Assembly (NCBI RefSeq): GCF_040276085.1
Contig: NZ_JBELOK010000005.1
Location: 62,001 to 126,000 of the forward strand
From: Castellaniella sp040276085
Lineage (GTDB): Bacteria; Pseudomonadota; Gammaproteobacteria; Burkholderiales; Burkholderiaceae_B
DNA length: 64,000 bases
Direction of reading: 5' to 3'
This document shows positions 32,496-41,137 of this stretch, one piece after another (positions within the stretch are counted from its first letter, which is position 1; each line of letters begins with the position of its first letter). The notes below the pieces were generated by a model that did not search any database, was not told the origin of the DNA, and saw nothing but the letters and a program-made list of their open reading frames with translations. A program made the translations under genes and the position numbers.

Positions 32496-34082
32496 TTAAA
32501 GCCCTTCTTCGACCTGAGCGGTGATGATGAGCACCGTGGCCAGCCGTTGGGACTGCAGGTGGTTGCCACCCCCAAAAATGGCTGGCAAGCCTGGATTGAG
32601 GCGCCGCTCGGTGGATTCAGACTGTTGGCGGTCAAACCCCGAGACCACCAGTGGCTGCCCTGGCTGCAAAGCCAATTGCTGCACAGTGCCATTGCCTTCG
32701 ATGGTGAGCTGCTGCAATTGCAAAGGATTGGCCTTGTCGCCAAAGGTGACGGTTTTTAAGGGCTGGGCGACCGTGTTGTCGTACGCCAGCGACAGTAAAA
32801 TTTGCCCGTTTTCCTGGGCATCTGGCACCAGCGTCAGCAACGACCCCACGGTTTCTTCTTTTTGATTCACCGAAACTGCCGGAACGGCCAAACCATTGGT
32901 ACCGGATAGTGGCGTGGTCTGAACACGATCAATATAAGAAAAGGTGGTGCGCACCGCATGGGTAACTGGCCGGCGATTTAGCGTAAGCATGGGTACGCTG
33001 CTGCGACGCACCAGGTGTACGGATTCTCCCAGTGCCCGGATCACCGCCTCACTGCCGCTCATTGAGCCCGTGCCCAGCCCTACTCCCAGCCTGCCCGCCG
33101 GCCCGCTGGCCAGAGCAGGCACCGTCAGGCTGGCCTCCAGCTGTGCCCCGGAAAACACCAGATTCCAGTCGAGGCTGGCCTGGGCCTGCTCGTTGAGCGC
33201 CACGGTGAGTTCTTCAAACACCAGCCTGACTCGGCGTGTGAGTGCACGGTTTTCCTTGTCGAGGTAGCCTGCGATGCGATCAAGCACCTCAGGCAAATCC
33301 GTCACCACCACGGTGGCACCCGCACCGGGCTCGGCCACCAGGACACCTGCGCGCGACAAAAATGGCTCTATTCGCGCACGCACCGTCTTGAGCACATCCT
33401 GATCGGTACTGTGCAACTGCGTGCTGGACGTACTGATAAAGCCGCCCTCTCCCTCCCGGCCCGCCAGGCCCAGGCTGGCCTGTGCCTTGGCATCCAGGGT
33501 AAGCGCACGCACATTGAACACCCGTGTCTCGGTACGAAAGAACTCGATGCGGCCCTGGGCATAGCGCCAGCGAATACCCAGGTGGGCACACAAACGATCC
33601 AGGATTAAAGGCAATGCCGCAGGCTGGGCAGCCAGATCGAAGGGTTGCTCGGGATCTTGCGCAGGCATGGGCACAGCGGCTTGCGCAAGACGCGGCAAAA
33701 AGTGGGCCGCCGGCAACAAGGCGTCGGGGCGGACATGAACAGGAATACCGGTAACCACGGAGATGCGTCGGGCAATACGCCGCAGATTGTCCGTGCCATC
33801 AGCAAACAGCAAGGTGGTGCGTACCTGCGCGCGTAGCGCCGGTGGCAGGGAAAGCTCTCGAGCCAGGGGCTGCGCCGGCCCCGCCACCCAAGGCTTGTCG
33901 ACCTCCTGGGCGGCCTGACGGTGCCGGAGATTTTCGACGCTTCGACCAAAACGCTGATGCCCTTGCACCACAGACTTATCCAGTTGCTGATAATCCTGTG
34001 CGGCTTGTTGCAGTTTTTCTTGCAGGGCACAAGCGGGCAGTAGCAACAACATTGCAAGGCTGAACAGCCAACGCCCCTTCAT
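32496..34082 (-). CDS. pilN: Type IVb pilus secretin lipoprotein PilN
   Basis: A 528-aa outer-membrane secretin. The signal ends in lipobox LLPAC (Cys18), so it is a lipoprotein, as for R64 PilN. Middle region carries the N-domains; the C-terminal secretin domain (about 300-520) shows RVRLVFEELTVALNEQAQAS, RRPVTHAVRTTFSYIDRVQT, and the late GQPLVVSGFDRQQSESTERR with LATVLIITAQVEE. It forms the ring through which the pilus exits. It shares a base with the stop of the upstream gene, so translation is coupled. No PilM gene lies between them. Confidence 0.9.
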   Translation of the reverse strand: MKGRWLFSLAMLLLLPACALQEKLQQAAQDYQQLDKSVVQGHQRFGRSVENLRHRQAAQEVDKPWVAGPAQPLARELSLPPALRAQVRTTLLFADGTDNLRRIARRISVVTGIPVHVRPDALLPAAHFLPRLAQAAVPMPAQDPEQPFDLAAQPAALPLILDRLCAHLGIRWRYAQGRIEFFRTETRVFNVRALTLDAKAQASLGLAGREGEGGFISTSSTQLHSTDQDVLKTVRARIEPFLSRAGVLVAEPGAGATVVVTDLPEVLDRIAGYLDKENRALTRRVRLVFEELTVALNEQAQASLDWNLVFSGAQLEASLTVPALASGPAGRLGVGLGTGSMSGSEAVIRALGESVHLVRRSSVPMLTLNRRPVTHAVRTTFSYIDRVQTTPLSGTNGLAVPAVSVNQKEETVGSLLTLVPDAQENGQILLSLAYDNTVAQPLKTVTFGDKANPLQLQQLTIEGNGTVQQLALQPGQPLVVSGFDRQQSESTERRLNPGLPAIFGGGNHLQSQRLATVLIITAQVEEGL

Positions 34083-35014
34083 CAGGATTCTCCACCAAGC
34101 TGCGTACGATCACAGCGCTGGGCCAAAGGCACGACACGCATCACCTGATTGGCATAAAAACACGGCTGAACTGGCCGGTCGCCGAGTTCGGTGGCGGCGA
34201 GAAGACTGCGTACTGCGCTACGGAAAGGTTCGTCAAATTCGGCTGAGCCGGCCAGCGGAATATCCACATCCACCGCCCAGTGCTCAGGCTCGAATGTCCA
34301 GCCGGCTTGCCGCGCCCAGCGCCCCAATGCACGGCGTACATTGCCATCTCCTGGTGTCACCTCGAAGGAGTGCTTTTTGCCAACCAATGGCAACCCTGCT
34401 GCCTGTGCGATGGGGGCACTGGCAGGTGCAAGGCGCGCACCAGGTGCAGTGCCGGAAGAAGCAGCCTGGACAACCTGACTGGCACCGGACGGGCGGCTGG
34501 GCATCAAGGTGGGAACAGACCTAGGAGCGGACGCCGCCACCGGTTTAGGTGCAGCAACGGGTGCCGCCACCGGGGCAACCGTGGCCACAGGCAACACCAC
34601 CGGTGCAGGGGTAGGTGCAGGCGCTACCGACGCCCCGACGACACCAGATCCGGCCCCCTGACGTCGGGCCTCGGCCATGGACAAGCCACCACGCATCAGC
34701 AGATGACTGTGCACACCCCGCACGCGCAGGTAATCGCCGTCGCGCCGTGCCCGCAACAAGGTGTCGCCCGCAGGCGTACGGGCAAATACGGCAGGTACCG
34801 CCTGCCCAGCCGGATACTGCAGCCAGATGTCTGTGCCATCATCGAACACCTGCAAGGGAGCAAGATCCGGATCACCTGAGAGCTGCCAGCCAAAATGGTA
34901 CTGAGCAATACGCGGCGACAAACCGGCGAAATCCCGCCACCAGGCCTCGCTTTGCGGCGTGGCACACCCAGCCAGCACCAGGCTGAAACACACCGCACCC
35001 AAGATCTTGATCAT
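34082..35014 (-). CDS. pilL: TcpQ-domain lipoprotein (PilL-like), first gene of pilus operon
   Basis: A 310-aa lipoprotein: MIKILGAVCFSLVLAGC gives lipobox LAGC with Cys17. The middle (about 115-200) is a long Ala/Pro/Val low-complexity linker. The C-terminal 90 residues form a TcpQ-like domain (SFEVTPGDGNVRRALGRWAR, then a Trp-Ala-Val-Asp-Val-Asp stretch and a final CFY), which helps secretin assembly. Met at 35014 is used because it begins the signal; the longer frame adds 15 residues. It is the first gene of the operon, downstream of a terminator at 35045-35082 that separates it from the solute-binding protein unit. Confidence 0.82.
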   Translation of the reverse strand: MIKILGAVCFSLVLAGCATPQSEAWWRDFAGLSPRIAQYHFGWQLSGDPDLAPLQVFDDGTDIWLQYPAGQAVPAVFARTPAGDTLLRARRDGDYLRVRGVHSHLLMRGGLSMAEARRQGAGSGVVGASVAPAPTPAPVVLPVATVAPVAAPVAAPKPVAASAPRSVPTLMPSRPSGASQVVQAASSGTAPGARLAPASAPIAQAAGLPLVGKKHSFEVTPGDGNVRRALGRWARQAGWTFEPEHWAVDVDIPLAGSAEFDEPFRSAVRSLLAATELGDRPVQPCFYANQVMRVVPLAQRCDRTQLGGES

Positions 35015-35044
35015 GCCTCTCTCCAGGTAAGCTCCCGGATCCGG

Positions 35045-35082
35045 CAAAAAAACAGGCACCAGATATCGGGTATCGGGTGCCT
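35045..35082 (-). terminator. Terminator after the solute-binding protein gene
   Basis: On the minus strand AGGCACC and GGTGCCT (35076-35082 and 35054-35060) form a seven-base stem with a partially paired inner loop, followed by TGTTTTTTT. It ends the reductase-dadA-binding-protein unit, just ahead of the pilus operon start at 35014. Confidence 0.75.
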
Positions 35083-35088
35083 ATGGTG

Positions 35089-35114
35089 GTCTGGTGGCGA
35101 ATCCGCCACCAGAC
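35089..35114. repeat. Perfect 11-base inverted repeat
   Basis: GTCTGGTGGCG (35089-35099) and CGCCACCAGAC (35104-35114) with an AATC loop. There is no T-run on either side. It probably stabilises the 3' end of the upstream transcript next to the terminator at 35045. Confidence 0.7.
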
Positions 35115-35150
35115 TGGGATGTACGAACGGATAAAAAAATCTGGGATGTT

Positions 35151-36464
35151 TTAGCGCTGGCGAACCATGCGATTACCCTCGGCGGTAGCGGTATTGAGTG
35201 CCGTGACAGCCGGTTGCTTGCCGTCCAGGGCCGAATTGATAATCTGCTGGAACTTGGTTCGGATCTCGGGGTAGTTATGAATCCGGAACCCCTGACCCGT
35301 GACTGCCGAGCGCCCGGCATACACAGCGACCAGGTTGCGCCACTGTCCCAGGTCGGTGTAGTAGCTGGCTGGTGTCCTATCGAAAGCAGCTTTTGTCAGT
35401 GGCAGATAACCGGTTTCCTGGTACCACTGCGCAGCGTGATCGGGCTGGGCCAGCCAGCCAAGAAACGCTGCTGTGGCGTCAGTCACGGGTTTGCTGGATT
35501 TCATCACCCATAATCCGGAACCGCTGATAAACGGATTGCCGGGCACCTTGGTGACCTCTGGGTAGTACGGCAGGCCCGATACCGCGTAGTGCAACTTGCG
35601 TTGTTCGTTGAACTGCCCGATATGTCCGGAGCTGGACATCATGACAGCGCACTCGCCATTGGCAAACCGGTTGATGGAATGCGTTCCGGCATCCGGGCGC
35701 ACCATGATCTCCGAGCGCACCCAGCTGATCATCAGCGACAGATGGCGCACATAGGTGACATCAAACGAAAAACTGGGCAGGCCCTTGGCCTTGAGGCCGT
35801 TATCGGCACTGGCATACAGCTGATTATTGACGGCAGCCAGGTTTTCGAGATTGATGGATACCGGCAGGTTGGATGTGAGCGGGCACTTGCGCGAGCCCTT
35901 GTTGGCCATGCTGACCAGCTGCCCCTGGAGACTCATCCAGGTACGCTGCGGGATGGCTGGCACAATGCCCGCTTTTTTGAAGGCATCCTGGTTGTAATAC
36001 ATCACGGGGATTTCGAGCATGGCCGGAAACGCCATCAGGCGGCCCTTGGCATCATGGATGAAGGCGTTGTCCGAGGAAACGAACCAATCCACCTTTTTAA
36101 GTGGTGCGGATTTTTGCAGTGTATAAAAAGGCTGGACGTACGACCGTTGCGAGATGTCCTCGAGCGTATGGCTATCGCCGATCTGGGCCAGTGCCGGCAG
36201 CGACTTATCTTTGGCGGCCGCATCCAGTGCCTGACTGAGGGCCTCGGGTGTGTCAAACGAGCGCACCTTTACCTGAACATCCGACTGGCTGCGGTTATAG
36301 GCCTTGACCAGCGATTCAAACGCATCCGTATTGTGGCTATCCAGGCTGAGCCAGATTGGCACATCCGTAGCGGCCCAAGCCGGGCCTGAAGCAACCAGCG
36401 CGGCCAAAGTCCAGGCCGCACACAAGCCCGGGCGACGCGCGCCGGAAGCCATGGGAAAACTCAT
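35151..36464 (-). CDS. Extracellular solute-binding protein, family 1 (UgpB-like)
   Basis: A 437-aa periplasmic binding protein of the ABC-import type. Sec signal peptide at about 1-31 (cut after PAWA). Family signs: AYNRSQSDVQVKVRSF (about 55-70), MEIPVMYYNQDAFKKAGI-type segment (MLEIPVMYYNQDAFKKAGIV, about 148-167), GSGLWVMKSSKP and a final PEIRTKFQQIINSAL. UgpB-like members bind sn-glycerol-3-phosphate or oligosaccharides; the ligand here is unknown. No permease or ATPase gene is adjacent; it follows dadA with a six-base gap, so it is an orphan binding protein in a redox operon. Confidence 0.88.
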   Translation of the reverse strand: MSFPMASGARRPGLCAAWTLAALVASGPAWAATDVPIWLSLDSHNTDAFESLVKAYNRSQSDVQVKVRSFDTPEALSQALDAAAKDKSLPALAQIGDSHTLEDISQRSYVQPFYTLQKSAPLKKVDWFVSSDNAFIHDAKGRLMAFPAMLEIPVMYYNQDAFKKAGIVPAIPQRTWMSLQGQLVSMANKGSRKCPLTSNLPVSINLENLAAVNNQLYASADNGLKAKGLPSFSFDVTYVRHLSLMISWVRSEIMVRPDAGTHSINRFANGECAVMMSSSGHIGQFNEQRKLHYAVSGLPYYPEVTKVPGNPFISGSGLWVMKSSKPVTDATAAFLGWLAQPDHAAQWYQETGYLPLTKAAFDRTPASYYTDLGQWRNLVAVYAGRSAVTGQGFRIHNYPEIRTKFQQIINSALDGKQPAVTALNTATAEGNRMVRQR

Positions 36465-36470
36465 GATGAT

Positions 36471-37724
36471 TTAATCCAAAAAAGGAAAGTCGATATCTGG
36501 CCGGCGCCCTGAAATCAGATCGGCCAAAACCCTGCCCGAGCCGGCTCCCATGGTCCATCCCAGGCTGCCATGACCTGTATTGACATACAGGTTGCGCAAC
36601 CGTGAACGCCCGATCATCGGGACATTTGAAGGGGTTAGGGGCCGCAGTCCAGACCAGAACTGAACATTATCAAAATCGAGCGCACTTGGGAACAAGGAAC
36701 GTGCATGTTCGGCCAATTGATTGCAACGGCCCGTATCCAAGGCGCGGGAATATCCACCGATCTCCGCCGTCCCGGCCATCCGCAACTGATTGCCCAGGCG
36801 TGATGTGACGATTTTCATTTCCTGATCGACCAGGCTGACCATGGGGGCGGCGGCAGGATCTCGCAGGTTGAAGGTGGCTGAATAGCCTTTGGCCGGGTAC
36901 ACCGGGCAGGCCAGCCCCAAAGGGGCCAGCAGCATCGGGCTGAAGCTGCCCAACGCCACCACATAGGCATCTGCGTGCAAAGACCTGAAAAAACCATCGG
37001 GTTCGACGATCTCGGCAACCGACACCTTGCCATCCACGGCATGCAGACGATTGACCCGCGTATTAAAACGGAAACGCACGCCGGCCGCCTGCGCATGACT
37101 GGCCAGCGCACGTGTAAAGAGGTGTATGTCGCCAGACTCATCGTCCGCGGTGAAATCCCCACCAATAATGGGATCACGGGCCGCGGCCAACGCGGGTTCG
37201 ATGCGCAGCACCTCGGCGGCATCCACCACCTGGCGATCCACACCCAGCTTCCGCATCAGCGCAGCACTGGCCTGGGCATGCTCGAACTCTTGTGGATTGC
37301 GGTAAAACGCCAGGATGCCGCGCTCGAGGTGGTTGTAATCAATGTGCAGTTCTGTCCGCAGTTCGCGCAGGGTTGCGCGGCTGTATTGAGCCAGCGCCAC
37401 CATGGCACGCACATTGCGTGCAAATCGTGGCGGGCGGCATTCATTCAGGTAGCGCGCGCACCACATCCACTGGCGCAGGCTCAGGCGTGGGCTGAAGCGC
37501 AGCGGCGCATCGGCACGCCCCACCCAGCGCAACACCTTCTTTAGTGTATGGACGCTGGCCCAGGGCTCGGCGTAGCACACGGATATCTGCCCGCCATTGG
37601 CCCGGCTGGTTTCCAGGGCTGCGCCGGGCTGGCGATCGATGACTTCAACTTCGTGTCCCGCGCGGGCCAGCCACCACGCACTGGATACACCGATAATGCC
37701 TGCACCCAACACTGCAATTTTCAT
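36471..37724 (-). CDS. D-amino-acid dehydrogenase family FAD oxidoreductase (DadA-like)
   Basis: A 417-aa flavoprotein. MKIAVLGAGIIGVSSAWWLA opens with the FAD motif GAGIIG (7-12). The DadA-like segment ETSRANGGQISVCYAEPWA (about 38-56) and the C-terminal GHGSLGWTMGAGSGRVLADL belong to the DadA/DAO family. It would oxidise D-amino acids and pass electrons to a quinone or other acceptor. The GGQ segment with Cys differs from the AGQxSPGY of classical DadA, so another amine substrate is possible. It overlaps the reductase gene by four bases (ATGA) and precedes the solute-binding protein gene. Confidence 0.85.
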   Translation of the reverse strand: MKIAVLGAGIIGVSSAWWLARAGHEVEVIDRQPGAALETSRANGGQISVCYAEPWASVHTLKKVLRWVGRADAPLRFSPRLSLRQWMWCARYLNECRPPRFARNVRAMVALAQYSRATLRELRTELHIDYNHLERGILAFYRNPQEFEHAQASAALMRKLGVDRQVVDAAEVLRIEPALAAARDPIIGGDFTADDESGDIHLFTRALASHAQAAGVRFRFNTRVNRLHAVDGKVSVAEIVEPDGFFRSLHADAYVVALGSFSPMLLAPLGLACPVYPAKGYSATFNLRDPAAAPMVSLVDQEMKIVTSRLGNQLRMAGTAEIGGYSRALDTGRCNQLAEHARSLFPSALDFDNVQFWSGLRPLTPSNVPMIGRSRLRNLYVNTGHGSLGWTMGAGSGRVLADLISGRRPDIDFPFLD

Positions 37725-38764
37725 GCTTGGGCCTCGGCCCGATCGGCCTCGGTGGTGAAAGCATCGGCGTAGAACATGTCTGGCGCCAACCGGCATTTTC
37801 GTGTGAAGTCGTGACGGGCGGCCTCGACCATTGCCGGCGCGCCGCAGGCATACACCTGATGCCCGGATAAATCCGGGAAATCGGCCATCACCGCCTGATG
37901 TACCCAGCCCGCGCGGCCTCTCCAGGCATCTTCGGGTTGTGTATCGGACAGCACCGGCACAAAGCGAAACCCTGGCCGTTGAGCCGCCCATGCCCGGGGG
38001 AGATCCATCTGATAAAGATCAGCCGGCCGGCGCCCGCCCCAGTACAGCACAGCAGGACGGGCATCGCCTTGCACCAGCATGGCTTCGATCATGGCCTTGA
38101 TGGGCGCAAACCCGGTGCCGCTGGCCAAAAAGATAATGGGCTGCGGTTGATCGCGCAGGAAAAACGAACCCAGTGGCCCCTCGATACGCAAGATGTCGCG
38201 CAGCTTGACAGGCGACTCACCGACACCAAAGACGCGGTCAGTGAAAAAGCCCCCCGGAGTGTGTCGCAGATGTAATTGCACCCTGTGGTCCTGGGCCCGG
38301 GCGCAGGCCATCGAATAGCTGCGGCGCTGGCCATCTTTAAAGAGGAAATCCAGGTATTGCCCCGGCTGAAAATTAAACGCTTCGGCCGAGGGCAACTGGA
38401 GGGTGAGTTCGGTGACATCGGTGGCCAAAGGCGTCAATGCATGCACGCGCACCGGCATCTTGCGCACCACGATATCGCCCCTGAGATGCACTTCTTCAGC
38501 CTCGATGGTGACATCAGAGGTGGGACATGCCTGACACAGCAGCGTGTAGCCTTGTGCGAGATCGGCCGCATCCAGAACGCGGCCGGGGGCAGGCCCGGCC
38601 TCATATTCACCCGTCACCACCCGTCCGCGACAGGTAGAGCATGTCCCGTTGCGGCAGCTGTAAGGCAGCACGATGCCTGCCTCCAGGGCAGCATCCAGTA
38701 TGGTTTGCCCAGGCTTGGCCACAAACGCTTGGCCAGCCGGCTGCACCGACACCTTGAAGCTCAT
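37721..38764 (-). CDS. 2Fe-2S ferredoxin/FAD/NAD reductase (CDP-6-deoxyglucoseen-reductase-like)
   Basis: A 347-aa three-domain electron-transfer flavoprotein. The ferredoxin domain binds 2Fe-2S through Cys37, Cys42, Cys45 and Cys77 (SCRNGTCSTC). The FAD domain shows RSYSMACA (about 147) and the NAD domain GTGFAPIKAMIEAM (about 217). Met at 38764 is preferred over one nine residues upstream. Such reductases feed oxygenases or dehydratases, or act as phenol-hydroxylase-type components. The four-base overlap with the DadA-like gene suggests that it re-oxidises or serves that dehydrogenase; that is inference. Confidence 0.88.
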   Translation of the reverse strand: MSFKVSVQPAGQAFVAKPGQTILDAALEAGIVLPYSCRNGTCSTCRGRVVTGEYEAGPAPGRVLDAADLAQGYTLLCQACPTSDVTIEAEEVHLRGDIVVRKMPVRVHALTPLATDVTELTLQLPSAEAFNFQPGQYLDFLFKDGQRRSYSMACARAQDHRVQLHLRHTPGGFFTDRVFGVGESPVKLRDILRIEGPLGSFFLRDQPQPIIFLASGTGFAPIKAMIEAMLVQGDARPAVLYWGGRRPADLYQMDLPRAWAAQRPGFRFVPVLSDTQPEDAWRGRAGWVHQAVMADFPDLSGHQVYACGAPAMVEAARHDFTRKCRLAPDMFYADAFTTEADRAEAQA

Positions 38765-38818
38765 TTCAGATTCCGAAAAAACCAACGCCAATCTGTTATT
38801 TTAGACCCCTCGGCACTG

Positions 38819-41128
38819 TTAACCAGCCGTACCCGACCACAGGCTGGGCTGCTTGATTTTGACATCCAGCAACTTGCCCTTGCGTGCGCGCCGCCCGACA
38901 TAGGCGGCCAGGTCATCGGGCGTCAGGCGCAACTCGGTGTCGCGGGCTCGATACAGACCGCGCAGTACGACGCCAGCCGGCCCCACAGCCGCCCATTGCG
39001 CCAGATGATCATCATCATCCAGACCCATCAAAATGGTGCCGCGTCCGCCACCCGACAAGGTCTTGAGCTCATCGAGCGCCACCACCAAAAAGCGCCCTTT
39101 CTGACTCAACAGCGCCAGCGCCTGATCCTCGGGGCCGAGCAACAGGGGTTTAAGCAAGGTTTCGCCCTTATCCACCGTGATGAACTGCTTGCCGGCATGC
39201 TGACGGGTACTGAGGTCTCCCGCCGTGGCCTTGAAGCCATAGCCAGACGCCACGCCGAGCATCAGGGATTGATCTGCCGCCGCCACCAGCATGTGCACGA
39301 TCCGGCTGCCGGGCTCAAGCGACACCATCGAGGAAATGGGCTGGCCGTCTCCGCGGGCCGAAGGCAGGCCGGCCACTGGCACGCTGTAGGTGCGGCCGGT
39401 GCTGGAGATGGCCAGCAGCTCTTGCGTGCTGCGGCATTCCACCGTGTCGTACAGCGAATCGCCCGCCTTGAAGCCAAACTGGCTGGCATCATGCCCATGG
39501 CCCTGGCGCACACGTAACCAGCCCTTTTGCGACATCACCACGGTGACAGGCTCATCCAGCACGGTGGTCTCCATCACGGCACGGTCGGCCGCCTCGATGA
39601 GGGTTCGACGATCGTCTCCATACTGTTTGGCATCGGCTTCGATTTCACGGATGATCAGACGCCGAAAGGCGTCGGGATTGTCCAGCAAATGTTCAAGCCC
39701 CTCTTGATCCTTGCGCTTTTGTTCAAGCTCCTGCTCGATACGGATACCCTCGAGACGGGCCAACTGGCGCAAGCGCATTTCGAGGATATCGTCGGCCTGG
39801 CGCTCGCTGAGATTAAAGCGCTGCATCAGGGCATCACGCGGATCATCCGCCTCACGGATCGTGCGGATCACCTCATCCACGTTGAGGTACACAATGCTGC
39901 GGCCCTCCAGGATATGGATGCGATCCAGCACTTTATCCAGGCGGTGGCGCGTACGCCGGGTAACCGTTTGCGCCCGAAACGCCAGCCAGGATTCAAGCAC
40001 CTGGCGCAGGCTGCGCTGCCCCGGCCGGCCATCGGTATCGATACACACCAGATTCAGCGAGACATTACCCTCAAGCCCGGTGCGTACGAGCAGCAAGTTG
40101 ACAAACTCATCACGGTCGATGGTTCTGGACTTGGGCTCAAACACCAGCCGCACCGGCGCTTGCTTGCCGGACTCATCCCGCACGGTATCGAGCAGCCCCA
40201 AGACCAGCGCCTTGGTTTGCTGCTGCTCGGAAGACAGGGATTTTTTTCCTGCTCGTGGCTTGGGGTTGGTGAGGTCTTCGATGGTTTCGAGAATTTTCTG
40301 GGATGAGGTGCCGGGAGGAAGCTCTGTGACCACCAGTTGCCACTGGCCGCGCGCCAGATCCTCGAAGTGCCAGCGGGCACGCGCCTTGATTGACCCACGC
40401 CCACTGGCATAAATATGCGCCACATCGGCTGGCGACGAAATGATTTGTCCGCCCCCCGGGAAATCCGGCCCTGGCACCAGGGCGTACAGTTCCTCATCTG
40501 CCAGGTTGGGCTTGCGCAGCAAAGCCACACAGGCACGGGCAATTTCGCGCAAATTATGCGAGGGAATCTCGGTAGCCATCCCCACGGCAATACCCGAGGC
40601 CCCGTTGAGCAGCATTACGGGCAGACGCGCCGGCAGGCACACAGGCTCTTGCTGGCTGCCATCGTAATTGGGGACGAAATCAACGGTGCCCTCGTCCAGC
40701 TCATCAAGCAACAGACGCGAGAAAGGTGTCAGGCGTGCTTCGGTATAGCGCATGGCCGCAGCATTATCGCCATCCCGCGAGCCAAAATTGCCATGGCCGT
40801 CTATCAGGGGGTAACGCAGGACAAAATCCTGGGCCATCCGCACCATGGCGTCGTAGGCCGCCTGGTCTCCGTGAGGGTGATACTTGCCCAGCACATCACC
40901 CACCACCCGGGCGGATTTCACTGGGCGCGACTGGCCTCCCAGCCCCATCGCATCCATGGCGTAGAGTATCCGCCGCTGCACAGGCTTCTGGCCGTCCGAG
41001 ACTTCCGGCAAGGCCCGGCCACGCACCACCGAGACGGCGTAATCCAGATAGGCCTGCTCGGCATAGCGGGCCAGCACCAGGCCGTCATCCCCATCTGCAG
41101 TCAATAAATCCGCGGTATTGGCATCCAT
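38819..41128 (-). CDS. parC: DNA topoisomerase IV subunit A
   Basis: Cuts and rejoins DNA during chromosome decatenation together with ParE. At 769 aa, it has the winged-helix DNA-gate: KPVQRRILYAM (48-58), GKYHPHGDQAAYDAM (81-95), and the catalytic Tyr128 in AAMRYTEARL (124-133). A coiled-coil part is followed by a beta-propeller C-terminal domain with degenerate gyrA-box repeats. Position 89 in the fluoroquinolone region is Gln where E. coli has Ser80, and 93 is Asp where E. coli has Glu84; this may be normal in the lineage. It lies nine bases after parE. Confidence 0.97.
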   Translation of the reverse strand: MDANTADLLTADGDDGLVLARYAEQAYLDYAVSVVRGRALPEVSDGQKPVQRRILYAMDAMGLGGQSRPVKSARVVGDVLGKYHPHGDQAAYDAMVRMAQDFVLRYPLIDGHGNFGSRDGDNAAAMRYTEARLTPFSRLLLDELDEGTVDFVPNYDGSQQEPVCLPARLPVMLLNGASGIAVGMATEIPSHNLREIARACVALLRKPNLADEELYALVPGPDFPGGGQIISSPADVAHIYASGRGSIKARARWHFEDLARGQWQLVVTELPPGTSSQKILETIEDLTNPKPRAGKKSLSSEQQQTKALVLGLLDTVRDESGKQAPVRLVFEPKSRTIDRDEFVNLLLVRTGLEGNVSLNLVCIDTDGRPGQRSLRQVLESWLAFRAQTVTRRTRHRLDKVLDRIHILEGRSIVYLNVDEVIRTIREADDPRDALMQRFNLSERQADDILEMRLRQLARLEGIRIEQELEQKRKDQEGLEHLLDNPDAFRRLIIREIEADAKQYGDDRRTLIEAADRAVMETTVLDEPVTVVMSQKGWLRVRQGHGHDASQFGFKAGDSLYDTVECRSTQELLAISSTGRTYSVPVAGLPSARGDGQPISSMVSLEPGSRIVHMLVAAADQSLMLGVASGYGFKATAGDLSTRQHAGKQFITVDKGETLLKPLLLGPEDQALALLSQKGRFLVVALDELKTLSGGGRGTILMGLDDDDHLAQWAAVGPAGVVLRGLYRARDTELRLTPDDLAAYVGRRARKGKLLDVKIKQPSLWSGTAG

Positions 41129-41137
41129 TTTGATTCC

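Noticed and set aside
36471..37724. Assigning the gene symbol dadA to the DadA-like gene
   Set aside because: The family is clear but the active-site segment differs from classical DadA and the neighbours (reductase, binding protein) are unusual, so no symbol was given.
38276..39517. 413-residue open frame antisense to parC
   Set aside because: It covers a well-supported core gene, lacks any recognisable domain and has shadow-like composition.
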